Assembly (NCBI RefSeq): GCF_006385595.1
Contig: NZ_CP041046.1
Location: forward strand, 930,001-994,000
Length of the DNA: 64,000 nt
Direction of reading: 5' to 3'
Origin: Luteibacter pinisoli
GTDB lineage: Bacteria; Pseudomonadota; Gammaproteobacteria; Xanthomonadales; Rhodanobacteraceae
Shown piece after piece: positions 8,855 to 17,918 of this stretch (position 1 is its first letter; each line of letters opens with the position of its first letter). The position numbers and the translations under genes are program-made. The notes beneath the pieces are model-generated. The model did no database searches and was not told the DNA's origin. It saw only the letters and a list, made by a program, of their open reading frames with translations.

Positions 8855-9871
8855 TTACTTCGCAGCCATCAGCGCCTTGGCCATGTCGAGCATGCGGTTC
8901 GAGAAGCCCCACTCGTTGTCGTACCACGAGAGGACCTTCACCAGGTTGCCGCCCATGACGCGGGTCTGCGTCGCGTCGTAGATCGACGAGTGCGGGTTGT
9001 GGTTGAAGTCGATCGACACCAGCGGCTTGGTGTTGACGCCGAGGATGCCCTTCAGCTTGCCGTTGGCCGCTTCGTTGATCGCGGCGTCGATCTCTTCCTT
9101 GGTCGTCTCGCGCGCGGCGGTGAAGACCAGGTCGACCACGGACACGTTGATGGTCGGCACGCGCATCGCGAAGCCGTCCAGCTTGCCGTTGAGTTCCGGC
9201 AGCACCAGGCCCACCGCGGCGGCAGCGCCGGTCTTGGTCGGGATCTGGCTGTGCGTGGCGCTACGGGCGCGGCGCAGGTCCGAATGGTAGACGTCCGTCA
9301 GCACCTGGTCGTTGGTGTAGGCGTGGATCGTCGTCATCAGGCCATGGACGATACCGATCTTGTCGTGCAGCACCTTGGCCAGCGGGGCCAGGCAGTTGGT
9401 GGTGCACGAGGCATTGGAGATGACTTCGAGGCCGGCATGCAGCTTGTCGTCGTTCACGCCGATGACGAAGGTGCCGTCCACGTCCTTGTCGCCCGGGGCC
9501 GAGATGATCACCTTCTTGGCGCCGGCGGCGATGTGCGCGCTGGCCTTGGCCTTGGAGGTGAAGAAGCCGGTGCACTCAAGCACCACGTCCACGTCCAGTT
9601 CGCCCCAGGGCAGCTTCGACGGGTCGCGCTCGGCGCAGACCTTGATGCGGTCGCCGTTGACGATGAGGTCGCCAGCATCCACCGAGACCTCGCCCGGGAA
9701 GCGGCCGTGGGCCGTGTCGTACTGGGTCAGGTGCGCGTTGGTCTCGGCATCGCCGAGATCGTTGACGGCGACGATCTGGATGTCCTGGCCATTCTTCTTC
9801 GACTCGTACAGCGAACGCAGGACATTGCGACCGATGCGGCCGTAACCGTTGATGGCGACCTTGATGGTCAT
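8855..9871 (-). CDS. gapA: Type I glyceraldehyde-3-phosphate dehydrogenase
   Basis: Oxidises and phosphorylates glyceraldehyde 3-phosphate to 1,3-bisphosphoglycerate with NAD. The 338-residue protein begins MTIKVAINGYGRIGRN (nucleotide-binding glycine loop). The catalytic block SNASCTTNC places the nucleophile at Cys156 and the base at His183. The ATG at 9871-9869 has a perfect GGAGG about 6 bases upstream; an in-frame extension to 9931 has no family similarity. It converges on fahA and is divergent from the S1/P1 nuclease gene. A TATGAT -10-like element is seen at 9932-9927 without a clear -35. Confidence 0.97.
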   Translation of the reverse strand: MTIKVAINGYGRIGRNVLRSLYESKKNGQDIQIVAVNDLGDAETNAHLTQYDTAHGRFPGEVSVDAGDLIVNGDRIKVCAERDPSKLPWGELDVDVVLECTGFFTSKAKASAHIAAGAKKVIISAPGDKDVDGTFVIGVNDDKLHAGLEVISNASCTTNCLAPLAKVLHDKIGIVHGLMTTIHAYTNDQVLTDVYHSDLRRARSATHSQIPTKTGAAAAVGLVLPELNGKLDGFAMRVPTINVSVVDLVFTAARETTKEEIDAAINEAANGKLKGILGVNTKPLVSIDFNHNPHSSIYDATQTRVMGGNLVKVLSWYDNEWGFSNRMLDMAKALMAAK

Positions 9872-10091
9872 TGCAAACCTCCGGGTAAAAGGGCGGGTGG
9901 AGCAGGGACGGAAAACGCAAACCCGGATCATAACGGATCACCGGAGGGGGCCGCTCGATCCTGCGGCGCCGTGCCTCGTCCGCTTCAGGCAAGGGCCAGC
10001 CGTGCTGCACCGCCGCGATTTTGTCATTCGTGCCTCAGCCCGGCTGTGGCACACTTCGCCCTTCGCCCGCGACGGAAACGTTTACTGTCCC

Positions 10092-10916
10092 ATGAAGACG
10101 CCCCATAAGCGCCGCACCATCGCCATTCTCCTGGCCCTGACCCTTCCCGTCGTCGCCGGCACTGCCGCCGCCTGGGGCGATATTGGCCACCGCATCGTCG
10201 CCGAGCTGGCCTGGCGCCAGCTGGATCCCTCGGCCAGGGCCGAGGTGGAGCGCCTGCTCAAGGCCGACGGGGATGACTCCCTGCCCGACGTCGCCAGCTG
10301 GCCGGACCGCCTGCGCGACAACCCGGAGACCCGCGACCTGGGCAAGGCCACCGGCCCCCTGCATTACGCCGACTTCCACGACCCGAAGTGCCATTACAAC
10401 CCGCCGGTGGACTGCGCCGACGGCAAGTGCGTGGTGGGCGGGCTTGAGAAGTACGTCGCCATCCTGGGCGACCGCCACAAGTCCGACGCCGAGCGCGCCG
10501 AGGCCCTGAAGTTCGTGGTCCACTTCGTCGGCGACGTGCACCAGCCCCTGCATGCGGGCAACCGCGATGACAAGGGCGGCAACGAGTACCAGGTGCAGTT
10601 CGACGGCAAGGGCACCAACCTGCACAGCGTGTGGGATTCGAAGCTGCTGTACACCCGCGACCTCAAGTGGGACGCCTACGCCGACCGCCTGGCCGCCCAG
10701 GGCCCGGTGACGCTGCCGCGCGCCATCCCGCCGCTGGACAACGCGTACGCCCAGTGGGCGGAAGAATCCTGCCAGGTGGTCGCCACGCCGGGCTTCTACC
10801 CCGACAGCCACAAGATCGACGACGCCTACGTGGCGAAGAACCTCCCGGTGGCCGAGCTGCGCCTGCGTGAAGCCGGCAAGCGCCTGGCCGACCTGCTGAA
10901 CAAGACGCTGGACTGA
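10092..10916 (+). CDS. Secreted S1/P1-type zinc nuclease
   Basis: A 274-residue exported nuclease of the S1/P1 family, which cuts single-stranded DNA or RNA and 3'-nucleotides. The signal peptide runs to the GTAAA-WGDIGH junction, so the mature protein would start at the Trp that ligates zinc in this family. Further zinc ligands are visible in WPDRLRD (Asp), PLHYADFH (His), VVHFVGDVHQPLHAG (His, Asp, His) and the late block GTNLHSVWDS. The ATG at 10092 was chosen because it places the signal peptide directly at the N-terminus. It lies between gapA and pyk and shows no obvious link to glycolysis; it may serve phosphate or nucleotide scavenging. Confidence 0.9.
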   Translation: MKTPHKRRTIAILLALTLPVVAGTAAAWGDIGHRIVAELAWRQLDPSARAEVERLLKADGDDSLPDVASWPDRLRDNPETRDLGKATGPLHYADFHDPKCHYNPPVDCADGKCVVGGLEKYVAILGDRHKSDAERAEALKFVVHFVGDVHQPLHAGNRDDKGGNEYQVQFDGKGTNLHSVWDSKLLYTRDLKWDAYADRLAAQGPVTLPRAIPPLDNAYAQWAEESCQVVATPGFYPDSHKIDDAYVAKNLPVAELRLREAGKRLADLLNKTLD

Positions 10917-10960
10917 CCGGCTCGCACCCCATTCAAGAAACCCAGAGAAGGTAAGAAAAG

Positions 10961-12430
10961 ATGACCGAAATCCAGGTACGCCGCACCAAGATCGTCGCCA
11001 CCCTCGGCCCGGCCACCGATGTGCCCGGCATGCTCGAGAAGATCCTGGAGGAGGGCGTGGATATCGTTCGCCTGAATCTTTCCCACGGCACGCCGGACGA
11101 CCATCGCGCCCGCGCCAATGCGGTGCGCGCCGCCGCCGACGCGGTGGGCCGCGAAGTCGGCATCCTCGCCGACCTGCAGGGCCCGAAGATCCGCATCGAG
11201 AAGTTCATCGACGGCCCGATCGACCTGATGCCCGGTGACAGCTTCGTCCTTGACTGTCGCCCGGATGCACCGGCCGGCGACCAGACCCGCGTCGGCGTCA
11301 GCTACTACGACCTGCCGCGCGACGTCGTCGCGGGCGACGTCCTGCTGCTGGATGACGGCCTCGTCGCATTGAACGTCATCGACGTCGTCGGCAGCGAGAT
11401 CCACACCCGCGTCGCCATCGGCGGCCGCCTGTCCAACCGCAAGGGCCTCAACCGCCAGGGCGGTGGCCTCAGCGTCTCCGCGCTGTCGGACAAGGATCGC
11501 AACGACATCAAGCTGGCCGCCGAAATGGGCGCCGACTTCCTCGCCGTGTCCTTCGTCCGCTCGGCGGCCGACCTGCACGAGGCCCGCCGCCTCCTGCGCG
11601 AAGCCGGTGGCGATGCCGCCATCGTCTCGAAGATCGAGCGCGCCGACGCCATCCCCGTGCTTGGCGAAATCATCGACGCCTCCGACGTGGTGATGGTGGC
11701 GCGCGGCGACCTCGGCGTGGAAATCGGCGATGCCGAGCTCCCGGGCCTGCAGAAGAAGATCATCCGTGAATCGGTGATGCGTAACCGCTCGGTGATTACC
11801 GCCACGCAGATGCTGCAGTCGATGGTGCGTGCGCCGATCCCGACCCGCGCCGAAGTGCTGGACGTGGCCAACGCCGTCATCGACGGTACCGATGCCGTCA
11901 TGCTCTCGGAAGAGAGCGCGGCCGGTGCCCACCCGGACAAGGCCGTGGCGGCCATGCGTCGTATCTGCCTCGGTGCCGAGCGCCAGTTCGAGCCGCGCGA
12001 CGACCTGCGCCCGAGCGTCCAGTCGCTGGACCGCTCCGACCAGGCCATCGCCCTGGCCGCCATGCAGCTCGCCTCGCAGGTGGGCGTGCGCGCCATCGTC
12101 TCGCTGACCGAGTCCGGTGCTACCGCCCAGTGGCTGTCGCGCTACCGTTTCGCCGTGCCCATCTACGCGATGTCGCCGTCGGACGTGGCCCGCCGCCGCA
12201 TGCTGATGCTCCGCGACGTGCAGCCGGTGGCCTTCGAAACCGGCAAGCTCGACCCGGCCCACACGGCCCGTGCCGCGCTCCAGCACCTGTTCTCGCTGGG
12301 CAAGCTGGGCAAGGGCGACCGCGTGATCCTGACCCACGGTGACCACATTGGCAGCCACGGCGGTACCAACACGCTGAAGCTGCTGGTCATCGGCGACGAC
12401 GGCATCGCGGACAGCCTGCGCGACCTCTAA
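10961..12430 (+). CDS. pyk: Pyruvate kinase
   Basis: Converts phosphoenolpyruvate and ADP to pyruvate and ATP. The 489-residue chain carries the N-terminal RRTKIVATLGPA, the catalytic Lys224 in IVSKIERADA, and the metal and substrate loop MVARGDLGVEIG at 245-256. The C-terminal domain reaches about residue 470. It follows the nuclease gene by 44 bp and ends before a strong hairpin. It belongs to the scattered glycolytic group gapA, pyk, fba, tkt, pgk of this window. Confidence 0.97.
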   Translation: MTEIQVRRTKIVATLGPATDVPGMLEKILEEGVDIVRLNLSHGTPDDHRARANAVRAAADAVGREVGILADLQGPKIRIEKFIDGPIDLMPGDSFVLDCRPDAPAGDQTRVGVSYYDLPRDVVAGDVLLLDDGLVALNVIDVVGSEIHTRVAIGGRLSNRKGLNRQGGGLSVSALSDKDRNDIKLAAEMGADFLAVSFVRSAADLHEARRLLREAGGDAAIVSKIERADAIPVLGEIIDASDVVMVARGDLGVEIGDAELPGLQKKIIRESVMRNRSVITATQMLQSMVRAPIPTRAEVLDVANAVIDGTDAVMLSEESAAGAHPDKAVAAMRRICLGAERQFEPRDDLRPSVQSLDRSDQAIALAAMQLASQVGVRAIVSLTESGATAQWLSRYRFAVPIYAMSPSDVARRRMLMLRDVQPVAFETGKLDPAHTARAALQHLFSLGKLGKGDRVILTHGDHIGSHGGTNTLKLLVIGDDGIADSLRDL

Positions 12431-12451
12431 GCCGACCTTCGGCATAGGACG

Positions 12452-12493
12452 ACGCCAGAGGGCGGGTTTCCCAGGGAACCCGCCCTCTGGCGT
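12452..12493 (+). terminator. Strong hairpin downstream of pyk
   Basis: A perfect 17-bp stem (12452-12468 with 12477-12493) and an 8-base loop, starting 21 bp after the pyk stop. Only a short T-run is embedded at its end, so it is a hairpin terminator candidate with a weak U-tract. Confidence 0.7.
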
Positions 12494-12569
12494 TTGACGG
12501 CAGGATTCCACACGCCCTGAATGCCAGAGGGAGGTAAACTCTCAGCCCTGGCAAACCACCGAGGGCGTC

Positions 12570-13013
12570 ATGATCCGCACATTCCTCCCCGCCGGCGCTA
12601 TCGCCGCCGCCGTCCTCCTGCTTGCCGCCGGCCCCGCCGCGGCGCAGAACACCCGCCGCGTCTCCCCGGATCGCCTTCCGGCGTACTGGACCCTGACCAA
12701 TACCCAGGTCAACGCCGACGTGCCGAACACCGGCAAGAACCTCGACCAGCCCGGTTGCGTCGCCGTCACCTACCTCATCGGCTCCAACGGCTTGCCGCAG
12801 AACGTCACCGCGGCGAAGACCATCCCGGCCGGTGACCTGGCCCAGGTGGGCGTGAGCGCCGTGAAGGATTTCCGCTACGCCCCGTCCGGCGTAAACCGCA
12901 CGGCCGAGCCGGTCGCCACCTACTACGTGGTGGGCTTCAACGTCCCCGAAGACCCCGCCCGCAAGGCCGCGCTGTACAAGCAGTGCGAGCTCCCGGGTTA
13001 CCCGTCCGCCTGA
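12570..13013 (+). CDS. Small secreted protein with a TonB C-terminal-like domain
   Basis: A 147-residue protein with a clear signal peptide ending AAAQN near residue 26. The mature part resembles the C-terminal domain of TonB: GCVAVTYLIGSNGLPQNV (about residues 63-80), then a helix ending in VKDFRYAPSG. No transmembrane anchor or proline-rich spacer is present, so it is not a working TonB; such free-standing domains are common in Xanthomonadales and their role is unknown. It lies alone between the pyk terminator and fba. RBS is weak (AGGGCGTC before ATG). Confidence 0.65.
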   Translation: MIRTFLPAGAIAAAVLLLAAGPAAAQNTRRVSPDRLPAYWTLTNTQVNADVPNTGKNLDQPGCVAVTYLIGSNGLPQNVTAAKTIPAGDLAQVGVSAVKDFRYAPSGVNRTAEPVATYYVVGFNVPEDPARKAALYKQCELPGYPSA

Positions 13014-13044
13014 TCGCCTGACCGCGCCGCACAACGGCATTCGC

Positions 13045-13084
13045 GGGGTATGCCCCTATACTCCGCCGGTTTTTTGCATACCCC
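13045..13084. promoter_or_regulatory. Inverted repeat framing the fba -10 box
   Basis: GGGGTATGC at 13045-13053 is matched by its exact complement GCATACCCC at 13076-13084. The 22-bp centre contains TATACT (13057-13062), a good -10 hexamer, 40 bp before the fba start. No convincing -35 is seen, which would fit an activator-dependent promoter or an operator. Function is inferred only. Confidence 0.4.
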
Positions 13085-13102
13085 CACTTCCACGGAGTTG
13101 TC

Positions 13103-14131
13103 ATGAGCATCGAAAACCTCGAAGAAATCGCGCAGGCGATGGTCGCCCCCGGCAAAGGCATCATTGCCGTCGACGAGTCGGCATCGACCATCAAGAAGCG
13201 CATCGAGGCCGTTGGCCTGGAGAACACCGAGGAGAACCGCCGCAAGTACCGTCAGTTGCTGCTGACCGCGCCGGGCCTGGGCCAGTACATCTCCGGCGCC
13301 ATCCTCTTTGACGAAACCATCCGCCAGAAGACCGACGATGGCCGCAGCATGGTCGAAGCCATGAATGCCGCGGGCATCATCCCGGGCATCAAGGTGGACA
13401 AGGGCACGCACCCGCTCGCCGGCTTCCCGGATGAAGTGGTGACCGAAGGCCTCGACGGCCTGCGCGAGCGCCTGCAGGAATATGCCAAGCTGGGCGCCAA
13501 GTTCGCCAAGTGGCGCGCCGTGATCAAGATCACCGACGACACGCCGACCTCGGCCGCCGTCGAAGCCAACACCCATGCGCTGGCCCGTTATGCGGCGCTC
13601 TGCCAGGAAGCCGGCCTGGTGCCGATGGTCGAGCCGGAAATCCTGATGGACGATCCGTCCAGCGTGCAGGACCTGGACACCAGCTTCGCCGTGCACAAAG
13701 AAGTGCTGCAGAGCCTGTTCGCCCAGCTCGAGCTCAACAACGTCGAACTGCGCGCCCTGATCCTGAAGGTCAGCATGGTGATCCCGGGCAAGTTCGCGCC
13801 GAAAGAAGACCAGGCTGACGCCGAAGACATCGCCAATGCGACGGTTTCGGTGTTCCAGTACGCGGTGCCGGCCGCCGTGGCAGGCATCGTGTTCCTCTCG
13901 GGTGGCCAGTCCGACCTGCAGGCCACCCAGCACCTGAACGAGATCAACAAGCTCGGCCTCGATCATCCGCACCCGTGGCCGATCAGCTTCTCGTACGGTC
14001 GTGCACTGGTGTCGAAGGCCCTGGAAACCTGGGCCAAGGATCCGAAGGCCAACTACGAAGCCGCCCAGAAGACCGTGGTCGAGCGTGCGAAGGAAAACAG
14101 CGACGCCGCCCGCGGCGTCTGGAAGAAGTAA
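13103..14131 (+). CDS. fba: Class I fructose-bisphosphate aldolase
   Basis: A Schiff-base (metal-independent) aldolase cleaving fructose 1,6-bisphosphate. The 342-residue chain has the family opening GKGIIAVDESASTIKKR (about residues 17-33), VPMVEPEILMDD (173-184) and the Schiff-base Lys222 in LKVSMVIPGK. RBS GGAG precedes ATG at 13103. It is flanked by the inverted-repeat promoter region upstream and a strong terminator shared with the convergent porin gene downstream. Confidence 0.96.
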   Translation: MSIENLEEIAQAMVAPGKGIIAVDESASTIKKRIEAVGLENTEENRRKYRQLLLTAPGLGQYISGAILFDETIRQKTDDGRSMVEAMNAAGIIPGIKVDKGTHPLAGFPDEVVTEGLDGLRERLQEYAKLGAKFAKWRAVIKITDDTPTSAAVEANTHALARYAALCQEAGLVPMVEPEILMDDPSSVQDLDTSFAVHKEVLQSLFAQLELNNVELRALILKVSMVIPGKFAPKEDQADAEDIANATVSVFQYAVPAAVAGIVFLSGGQSDLQATQHLNEINKLGLDHPHPWPISFSYGRALVSKALETWAKDPKANYEAAQKTVVERAKENSDAARGVWKK

Positions 14132-14136
14132 TCCAC

Positions 14137-14172
14137 AAAAAAACCGGGCGCCTTGCGGCGCCCGGTTTTTTT
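14137..14172. terminator. Bidirectional terminator, fba / porin gene
   Basis: Perfect 10-bp stem ACCGGGCGCC (14143-14152) with its complement at 14157-14166, loop TTGC, A-run before and T-run after. It lies between the convergent fba and porin genes. Confidence 0.92.
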
Positions 14173-14188
14173 GTGCCTGTCACGTTGC

Positions 14189-14773
14189 TTAGAAGCGGTA
14201 TTCCAGCGACACCGACGTCATGTTCGTCGTCAGGTCGAGGTTGTCCTTCTTCGCATCGTAATGGTCGTAGTTCAGGCCGAGGCTCCAGTTGTTGCTGAAG
14301 TCGTAGCCCACGCCGACGCCGGCGTACCAGCTGGTCTTGTCGAGGTTACGGCGCACGAGGTCGTCGTTGCTGGTGCCGTGGCCCTTCCACGCGTACAGGC
14401 CGGTGCGCGCGCTGATGTACCACTGCGGATCAATGTTGAACTTGCCATTGATGCCAGCGGTCCAGCCATGCAGCTCCGACTTGCGGCGATCCACCACGCG
14501 ATCGTTGTTGAAGAAATTCTTAGCGTGGATGTTGCCCAGGTCGTTGTAGCCCACTTCCGCACCGATGGCCGCCCACGGGGTCACGCCCCAGCGATAGCCG
14601 CCATTGAGCGCATAACCCGTGTCGTGGCCGTTATAGCGGTCCTTGTCGACCGAGGTGCGGCCCACGTTGCCATTGACGAACCAGCCAGCGGCCGGGTTCA
14701 CGTCCTGCGCGAAGGCGGGGGCGGCAACGGCGCCAGCAGCAACCAGGGCGAGGGCGATAAGGGTCTTCTTCAT
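14189..14773 (-). CDS. Outer-membrane beta-barrel protein (OmpA-like barrel, copy 1)
   Basis: A 194-residue protein with a signal peptide (MKKTLIALALVAAGAVAAPAFAQ) and alternating beta strands ending in the outer-membrane signature SLEYRF with C-terminal Phe. The barrel resembles the eight-stranded OMP_b-brl/OmpA-like type: GWFVNGNVGRTS, GYALNGGYRWG, AIGAEVGYNDLG, WTAGINGKFN, WYAGVGVGYDF. The ATG at 14773 has AGGAGAG about 8 bases upstream. It is a paralogue of the next gene upstream on the same strand, with which it shares strand motifs and an upstream DNA element, so the pair arose by tandem duplication. Its cargo or role is unknown. Confidence 0.85.
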   Translation of the reverse strand: MKKTLIALALVAAGAVAAPAFAQDVNPAAGWFVNGNVGRTSVDKDRYNGHDTGYALNGGYRWGVTPWAAIGAEVGYNDLGNIHAKNFFNNDRVVDRRKSELHGWTAGINGKFNIDPQWYISARTGLYAWKGHGTSNDDLVRRNLDKTSWYAGVGVGYDFSNNWSLGLNYDHYDAKKDNLDLTTNMTSVSLEYRF

Positions 14774-14857
14774 GGTGGAACTCTCCTGCTTTTTCTTTTT
14801 GTGCCGCACGGCGGGGATGTCGTGCGTCGAACACTGAGATGAGGCGGTAGCGGGTAG

Positions 14858-14895
14858 ATTCAATACCGCTTAGTTCAGTATTAAGCCGATGTTAA
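14858..14895 (-). promoter_or_regulatory. Conserved upstream element of porin copy 1
   Basis: On the minus strand TTAACATCGGCTTAAT (14895-14880) is followed 11 bases later by CGGTATTGAAT (14868-14858), about 85 bp before the start codon. The same pair of blocks, spaced by 10 bases, lies upstream of porin copy 2, which marks it as a shared promoter or operator. Confidence 0.5.
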
Positions 14896-14947
14896 GCCGC
14901 GGCAGACCGGCTGCCGCGGCTCAGGCGTTTCAGATCAAGGGCTTAGC

Positions 14948-15676
14948 TTAGAAGCGGTACTCGCCGGTCACCGAAGCGATACCGGTGGAGCGTTTCAGGC
15001 CCACCTGGGTTTCGCCGGTGGCGTTGTCGCGGATCTTGCCGGCGTTGGCATGGAAGTAGTCGTAGGCGACGCCGACACCGAAGTGTTCGTTGACGTCCCA
15101 ACCCGTACCCAGGCCTGCGTAGAAGCTGCCACGGTTGCCGCGGCCGCCGTTGGAGAAGCCGAGATCCTGGCCCACCGAGTTGTTGTAATTGTTGTTGTTG
15201 TCGTTGGCGCGGAAGTAACCGCCGTGCATGCTGATGTACCACTGCGGCACGAGGTTGATCTTGCCGTTCACGCCAACCATCCAGCCACGAAGGGCGTTGT
15301 GAGTGCTCTTCTGGTCCACATCCTGGCCGGATTCGAAGACGTTCTTGACGCGGTAGTTGCCGAGGTCGGTGTAGCCGGCTTCAAGGCCGAGGCCCAGGTC
15401 CGGGCCTACCTTCCAGCGATAACCGCCGAGGAGGCCATAGCCCGTGCGACGGCCCTTTTCGCCGTGCAGGAAGTCGAAGCCGTCGGTGTTGCTGCCGAAG
15501 CCGCCGGTGTCGCTGCCGTTGGTACGGCCGACATTGGCGCCAATGAACCAGTTACCGCTACCGACGGCCTGGCTCGGCTGGTAGTTGCCAGAAATGGCCT
15601 GGTTGTCCTGTGCAAAGGCCGGAATAGCCGAAAGCGAGACGCAAGAAACCGCAAGGGCAAGAGCTGCCTTTTTCAT
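14948..15676 (-). CDS. Outer-membrane beta-barrel protein (OmpA-like barrel, copy 2)
   Basis: A 242-residue exported protein, signal peptide MKKAALALAVSCVSLSAIPAFAQ, C-terminus VTGEYRF with the outer-membrane terminal Phe. It shares the strand blocks of its neighbour (GNWFIGANVGRTNGS, GYGLLGGYRWK, GLGLEAGYTDLGNYRVKN, GWMVGVNGKINLVPQWYIS, FYAGLGTGWD) but has longer loops, including a Gly/Ser/Asp-rich loop near residues 58-75 and an Asn-rich loop (ANDNNNNYNNS). The start at 15676 was chosen because it places the signal peptide at the N-terminus, with AAGAGGAA upstream. Surface loops look variable, as expected for exposed regions. Confidence 0.85.
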   Translation of the reverse strand: MKKAALALAVSCVSLSAIPAFAQDNQAISGNYQPSQAVGSGNWFIGANVGRTNGSDTGGFGSNTDGFDFLHGEKGRRTGYGLLGGYRWKVGPDLGLGLEAGYTDLGNYRVKNVFESGQDVDQKSTHNALRGWMVGVNGKINLVPQWYISMHGGYFRANDNNNNYNNSVGQDLGFSNGGRGNRGSFYAGLGTGWDVNEHFGVGVAYDYFHANAGKIRDNATGETQVGLKRSTGIASVTGEYRF

Positions 15677-15772
15677 GGGGATGTTCCTCTTATTTTGGGG
15701 CAGGCCACCCGCCATGGGGGAGGGGGAGTGCGTGTGGCCTGGTATGGATTAGAGCGGTGCGTACATGAAGGA

Positions 15773-15810
15773 ATTCAAAAACCGGCTCAAAAAGATTAAG
15801 CCGAGGTTAA
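15773..15810 (-). promoter_or_regulatory. Conserved upstream element of porin copy 2
   Basis: On the minus strand TTAACCTCGGCTTAAT (15810-15795) then CGGTTTTTGAAT (15784-15773), about 97 bp before the start codon. It is almost identical in sequence and spacing to the element upstream of porin copy 1. Confidence 0.5.
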
Positions 15811-15902
15811 CTTCCCGGCTGCGGCATGAACGTCCACGACAACGTGATACGCAATCAGCGACAATGAACGCTTTCACACGCCTTCTGAACTGGAGAACGC
15901 CG

Positions 15903-17915
15903 ATGACGACACGCCGCGAACGCGCCAATGCGATCCGCGCCCTGGCCATGGATGCTGTGCAAGCTGCCAATTCGGGCCACCCGGGCATGCCCATGGGCAT
16001 GGCCGATATCGCGGAGGTGCTGTGGGGTGATTTCCTGCACCACAACCCGACGAACCCGCATTGGCCCAACCGCGACCGGTTCATCCTCTCCAACGGCCAC
16101 GGCTCGATGCTGCAGTACGCGCTGCTGCACCTCACCGGCTATGCGCTGCCGATCGAGGACATCAAGAACTTCCGCCAGCTCGACCATCACACGGCGGGCC
16201 ATCCGGAGTTCGGCCACACGCCGGGCGTCGAGACCACCACCGGCCCGCTGGGCCAGGGCCTCGCCAACGCCGTCGGTTTCGCCATCGCCGAGAAGGTGCT
16301 CGCCGAGCGCTTCAACCGCCCGGGCCACGACGTGGTCGACCACCACACCTACGTCTTCGTCGGCGACGGCTGCCTCATGGAAGGCATCTCGCATGAAGTG
16401 TCCTCGCTCGCCGGTACGCTGAAGCTCGGCAAGCTCGTCGCCATCTACGACGACAACGGCATTTCCATCGACGGCGAAGTGCACGACTGGTTCACCGACA
16501 ACACCGCCGAGCGCTTCCGCGCCTACGGCTGGAACGTCGTGGTCGGCGCTGACGACAAGCCGGTCGACGGCCATGATCCGGAGGCCATCAAGGCCGCGAT
16601 CAACGCCGCCATCTCGCAGAGCGAAAAGCCGAGCCTGGTGATCTGCAAGACCGTCATCGGCTTCGGTTCGCCGAACAAGGAAGGCAAGGAAGAATCCCAC
16701 GGCGCCGCCCTCGGCGTTGAGGAAGTGAAGCTCACCCGCGAGCGTCTTGGCTGGAACTACCCCGCCTTCGTCATCCCCGAAGAGATCTACAGCTCGTGGA
16801 ACGCGAAGGACGACGGCGCCAGGAACGAGAAGGCCTGGAACGAGAAGTTCGACGCCTACGCCGCCGCCCACCCGGAACTCGCTGCCGAACTGAAGCGTCG
16901 CCTCTCCGGCGAGCTGCCGAAGAACTGGAAGGATGGCGCCGCGGCGTTCATCAACAAGCTGCAGGCCGATGGCCCGGTGGTCGCCTCGCGCAAGGCATCG
17001 CAGATGTCGCTGGATGCGTTCGGCCCGCTGCTGCCGGAACTGATCGGCGGCTCCGCTGACCTGGCGCCGTCCAACCTGACCATCTGGAAGGGTTCGAAGA
17101 ACATTTCCACCGGTGGCGCGGAAGGCAACTACATCCATTACGGCGTGCGCGAGTTCGGCATGTCGGCCATCTCCAACGGTATCGCGCTGCACGGCGGTTT
17201 CGTGCCGTACGACGCGACCTTCCTGGTGTTCTCCGACTACGCCCGCAACGCGGTGCGCATGTCGTGCCTCATCCCGGCCCACGCGATCCACGTGTACACG
17301 CACGATTCGATCGGCCTGGGTGAAGACGGCCCGACGCATCAGCCGATCGAGCACCTCGGTTCGCTGCGCCTGATCCCGAACAACCGCGTGTGGCGCCCGG
17401 CCGATGCCGTGGAATCCGCCGTGTCGTGGAAGAAGGCCATCGAGCGCACGGGCAACCCGTCGTGCCTGATCTTCTCGCGCCAGAACCTCAAGCATAATCC
17501 GCGCACGGAAGAGCAGGTGGCGAACATCGAGAAGGGCGGCTACGTCCTGTTCGAGCCGGCCGAGAAGTTCAAGGCCATCATCATCTCCACCGGTTCGGAA
17601 GTGGGCATGGCCGTGGATGCCGCGAAGTCGCTGGGTGACCAGGGCATTCCGGTCCGCGTCGTCTCGATGCCCTGCACGGAAGAGTTCGACGCACAGCCGG
17701 TGGAATACCGCGAAGGCGTCCTGCCGTCGTGGTGCCGCGCCCGCGTCGCGGTGGAAGCCGCTTCGGTGGACTTCTGGTACAAGTACACCGGCCTCGACGG
17801 CAAGGTCATCGGCATGACGACCTTCGGCGCCTCGGCCCCGATCGACAAGCTGTATGAGCACTTCGGCATCACCACCACGGCGGTGATTGATGCGGTGAAG
17901 GGTGTGATCAAGTAA
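15903..17915 (+). CDS. tkt: Transketolase
   Basis: A thiamine diphosphate enzyme of the pentose phosphate pathway moving two-carbon units between sugar phosphates. The 670 residues match the family. The N-terminal block is RALAMDAVQAANSGHPGMP; the ThDP motif GDG at 154-156 is followed by Asn185 in YDDNGISIDG; the pyrimidine domain has DSIGLGEDGPTHQP. I chose ATG 15903 (GGAGAA upstream) since the longer in-frame form would add an unrelated 46-residue leader that overlaps the porin promoter element. It is followed by a strong terminator. Confidence 0.96.
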   Translation: MTTRRERANAIRALAMDAVQAANSGHPGMPMGMADIAEVLWGDFLHHNPTNPHWPNRDRFILSNGHGSMLQYALLHLTGYALPIEDIKNFRQLDHHTAGHPEFGHTPGVETTTGPLGQGLANAVGFAIAEKVLAERFNRPGHDVVDHHTYVFVGDGCLMEGISHEVSSLAGTLKLGKLVAIYDDNGISIDGEVHDWFTDNTAERFRAYGWNVVVGADDKPVDGHDPEAIKAAINAAISQSEKPSLVICKTVIGFGSPNKEGKEESHGAALGVEEVKLTRERLGWNYPAFVIPEEIYSSWNAKDDGARNEKAWNEKFDAYAAAHPELAAELKRRLSGELPKNWKDGAAAFINKLQADGPVVASRKASQMSLDAFGPLLPELIGGSADLAPSNLTIWKGSKNISTGGAEGNYIHYGVREFGMSAISNGIALHGGFVPYDATFLVFSDYARNAVRMSCLIPAHAIHVYTHDSIGLGEDGPTHQPIEHLGSLRLIPNNRVWRPADAVESAVSWKKAIERTGNPSCLIFSRQNLKHNPRTEEQVANIEKGGYVLFEPAEKFKAIIISTGSEVGMAVDAAKSLGDQGIPVRVVSMPCTEEFDAQPVEYREGVLPSWCRARVAVEAASVDFWYKYTGLDGKVIGMTTFGASAPIDKLYEHFGITTTAVIDAVKGVIK

Positions 17916-17918
17916 GCC

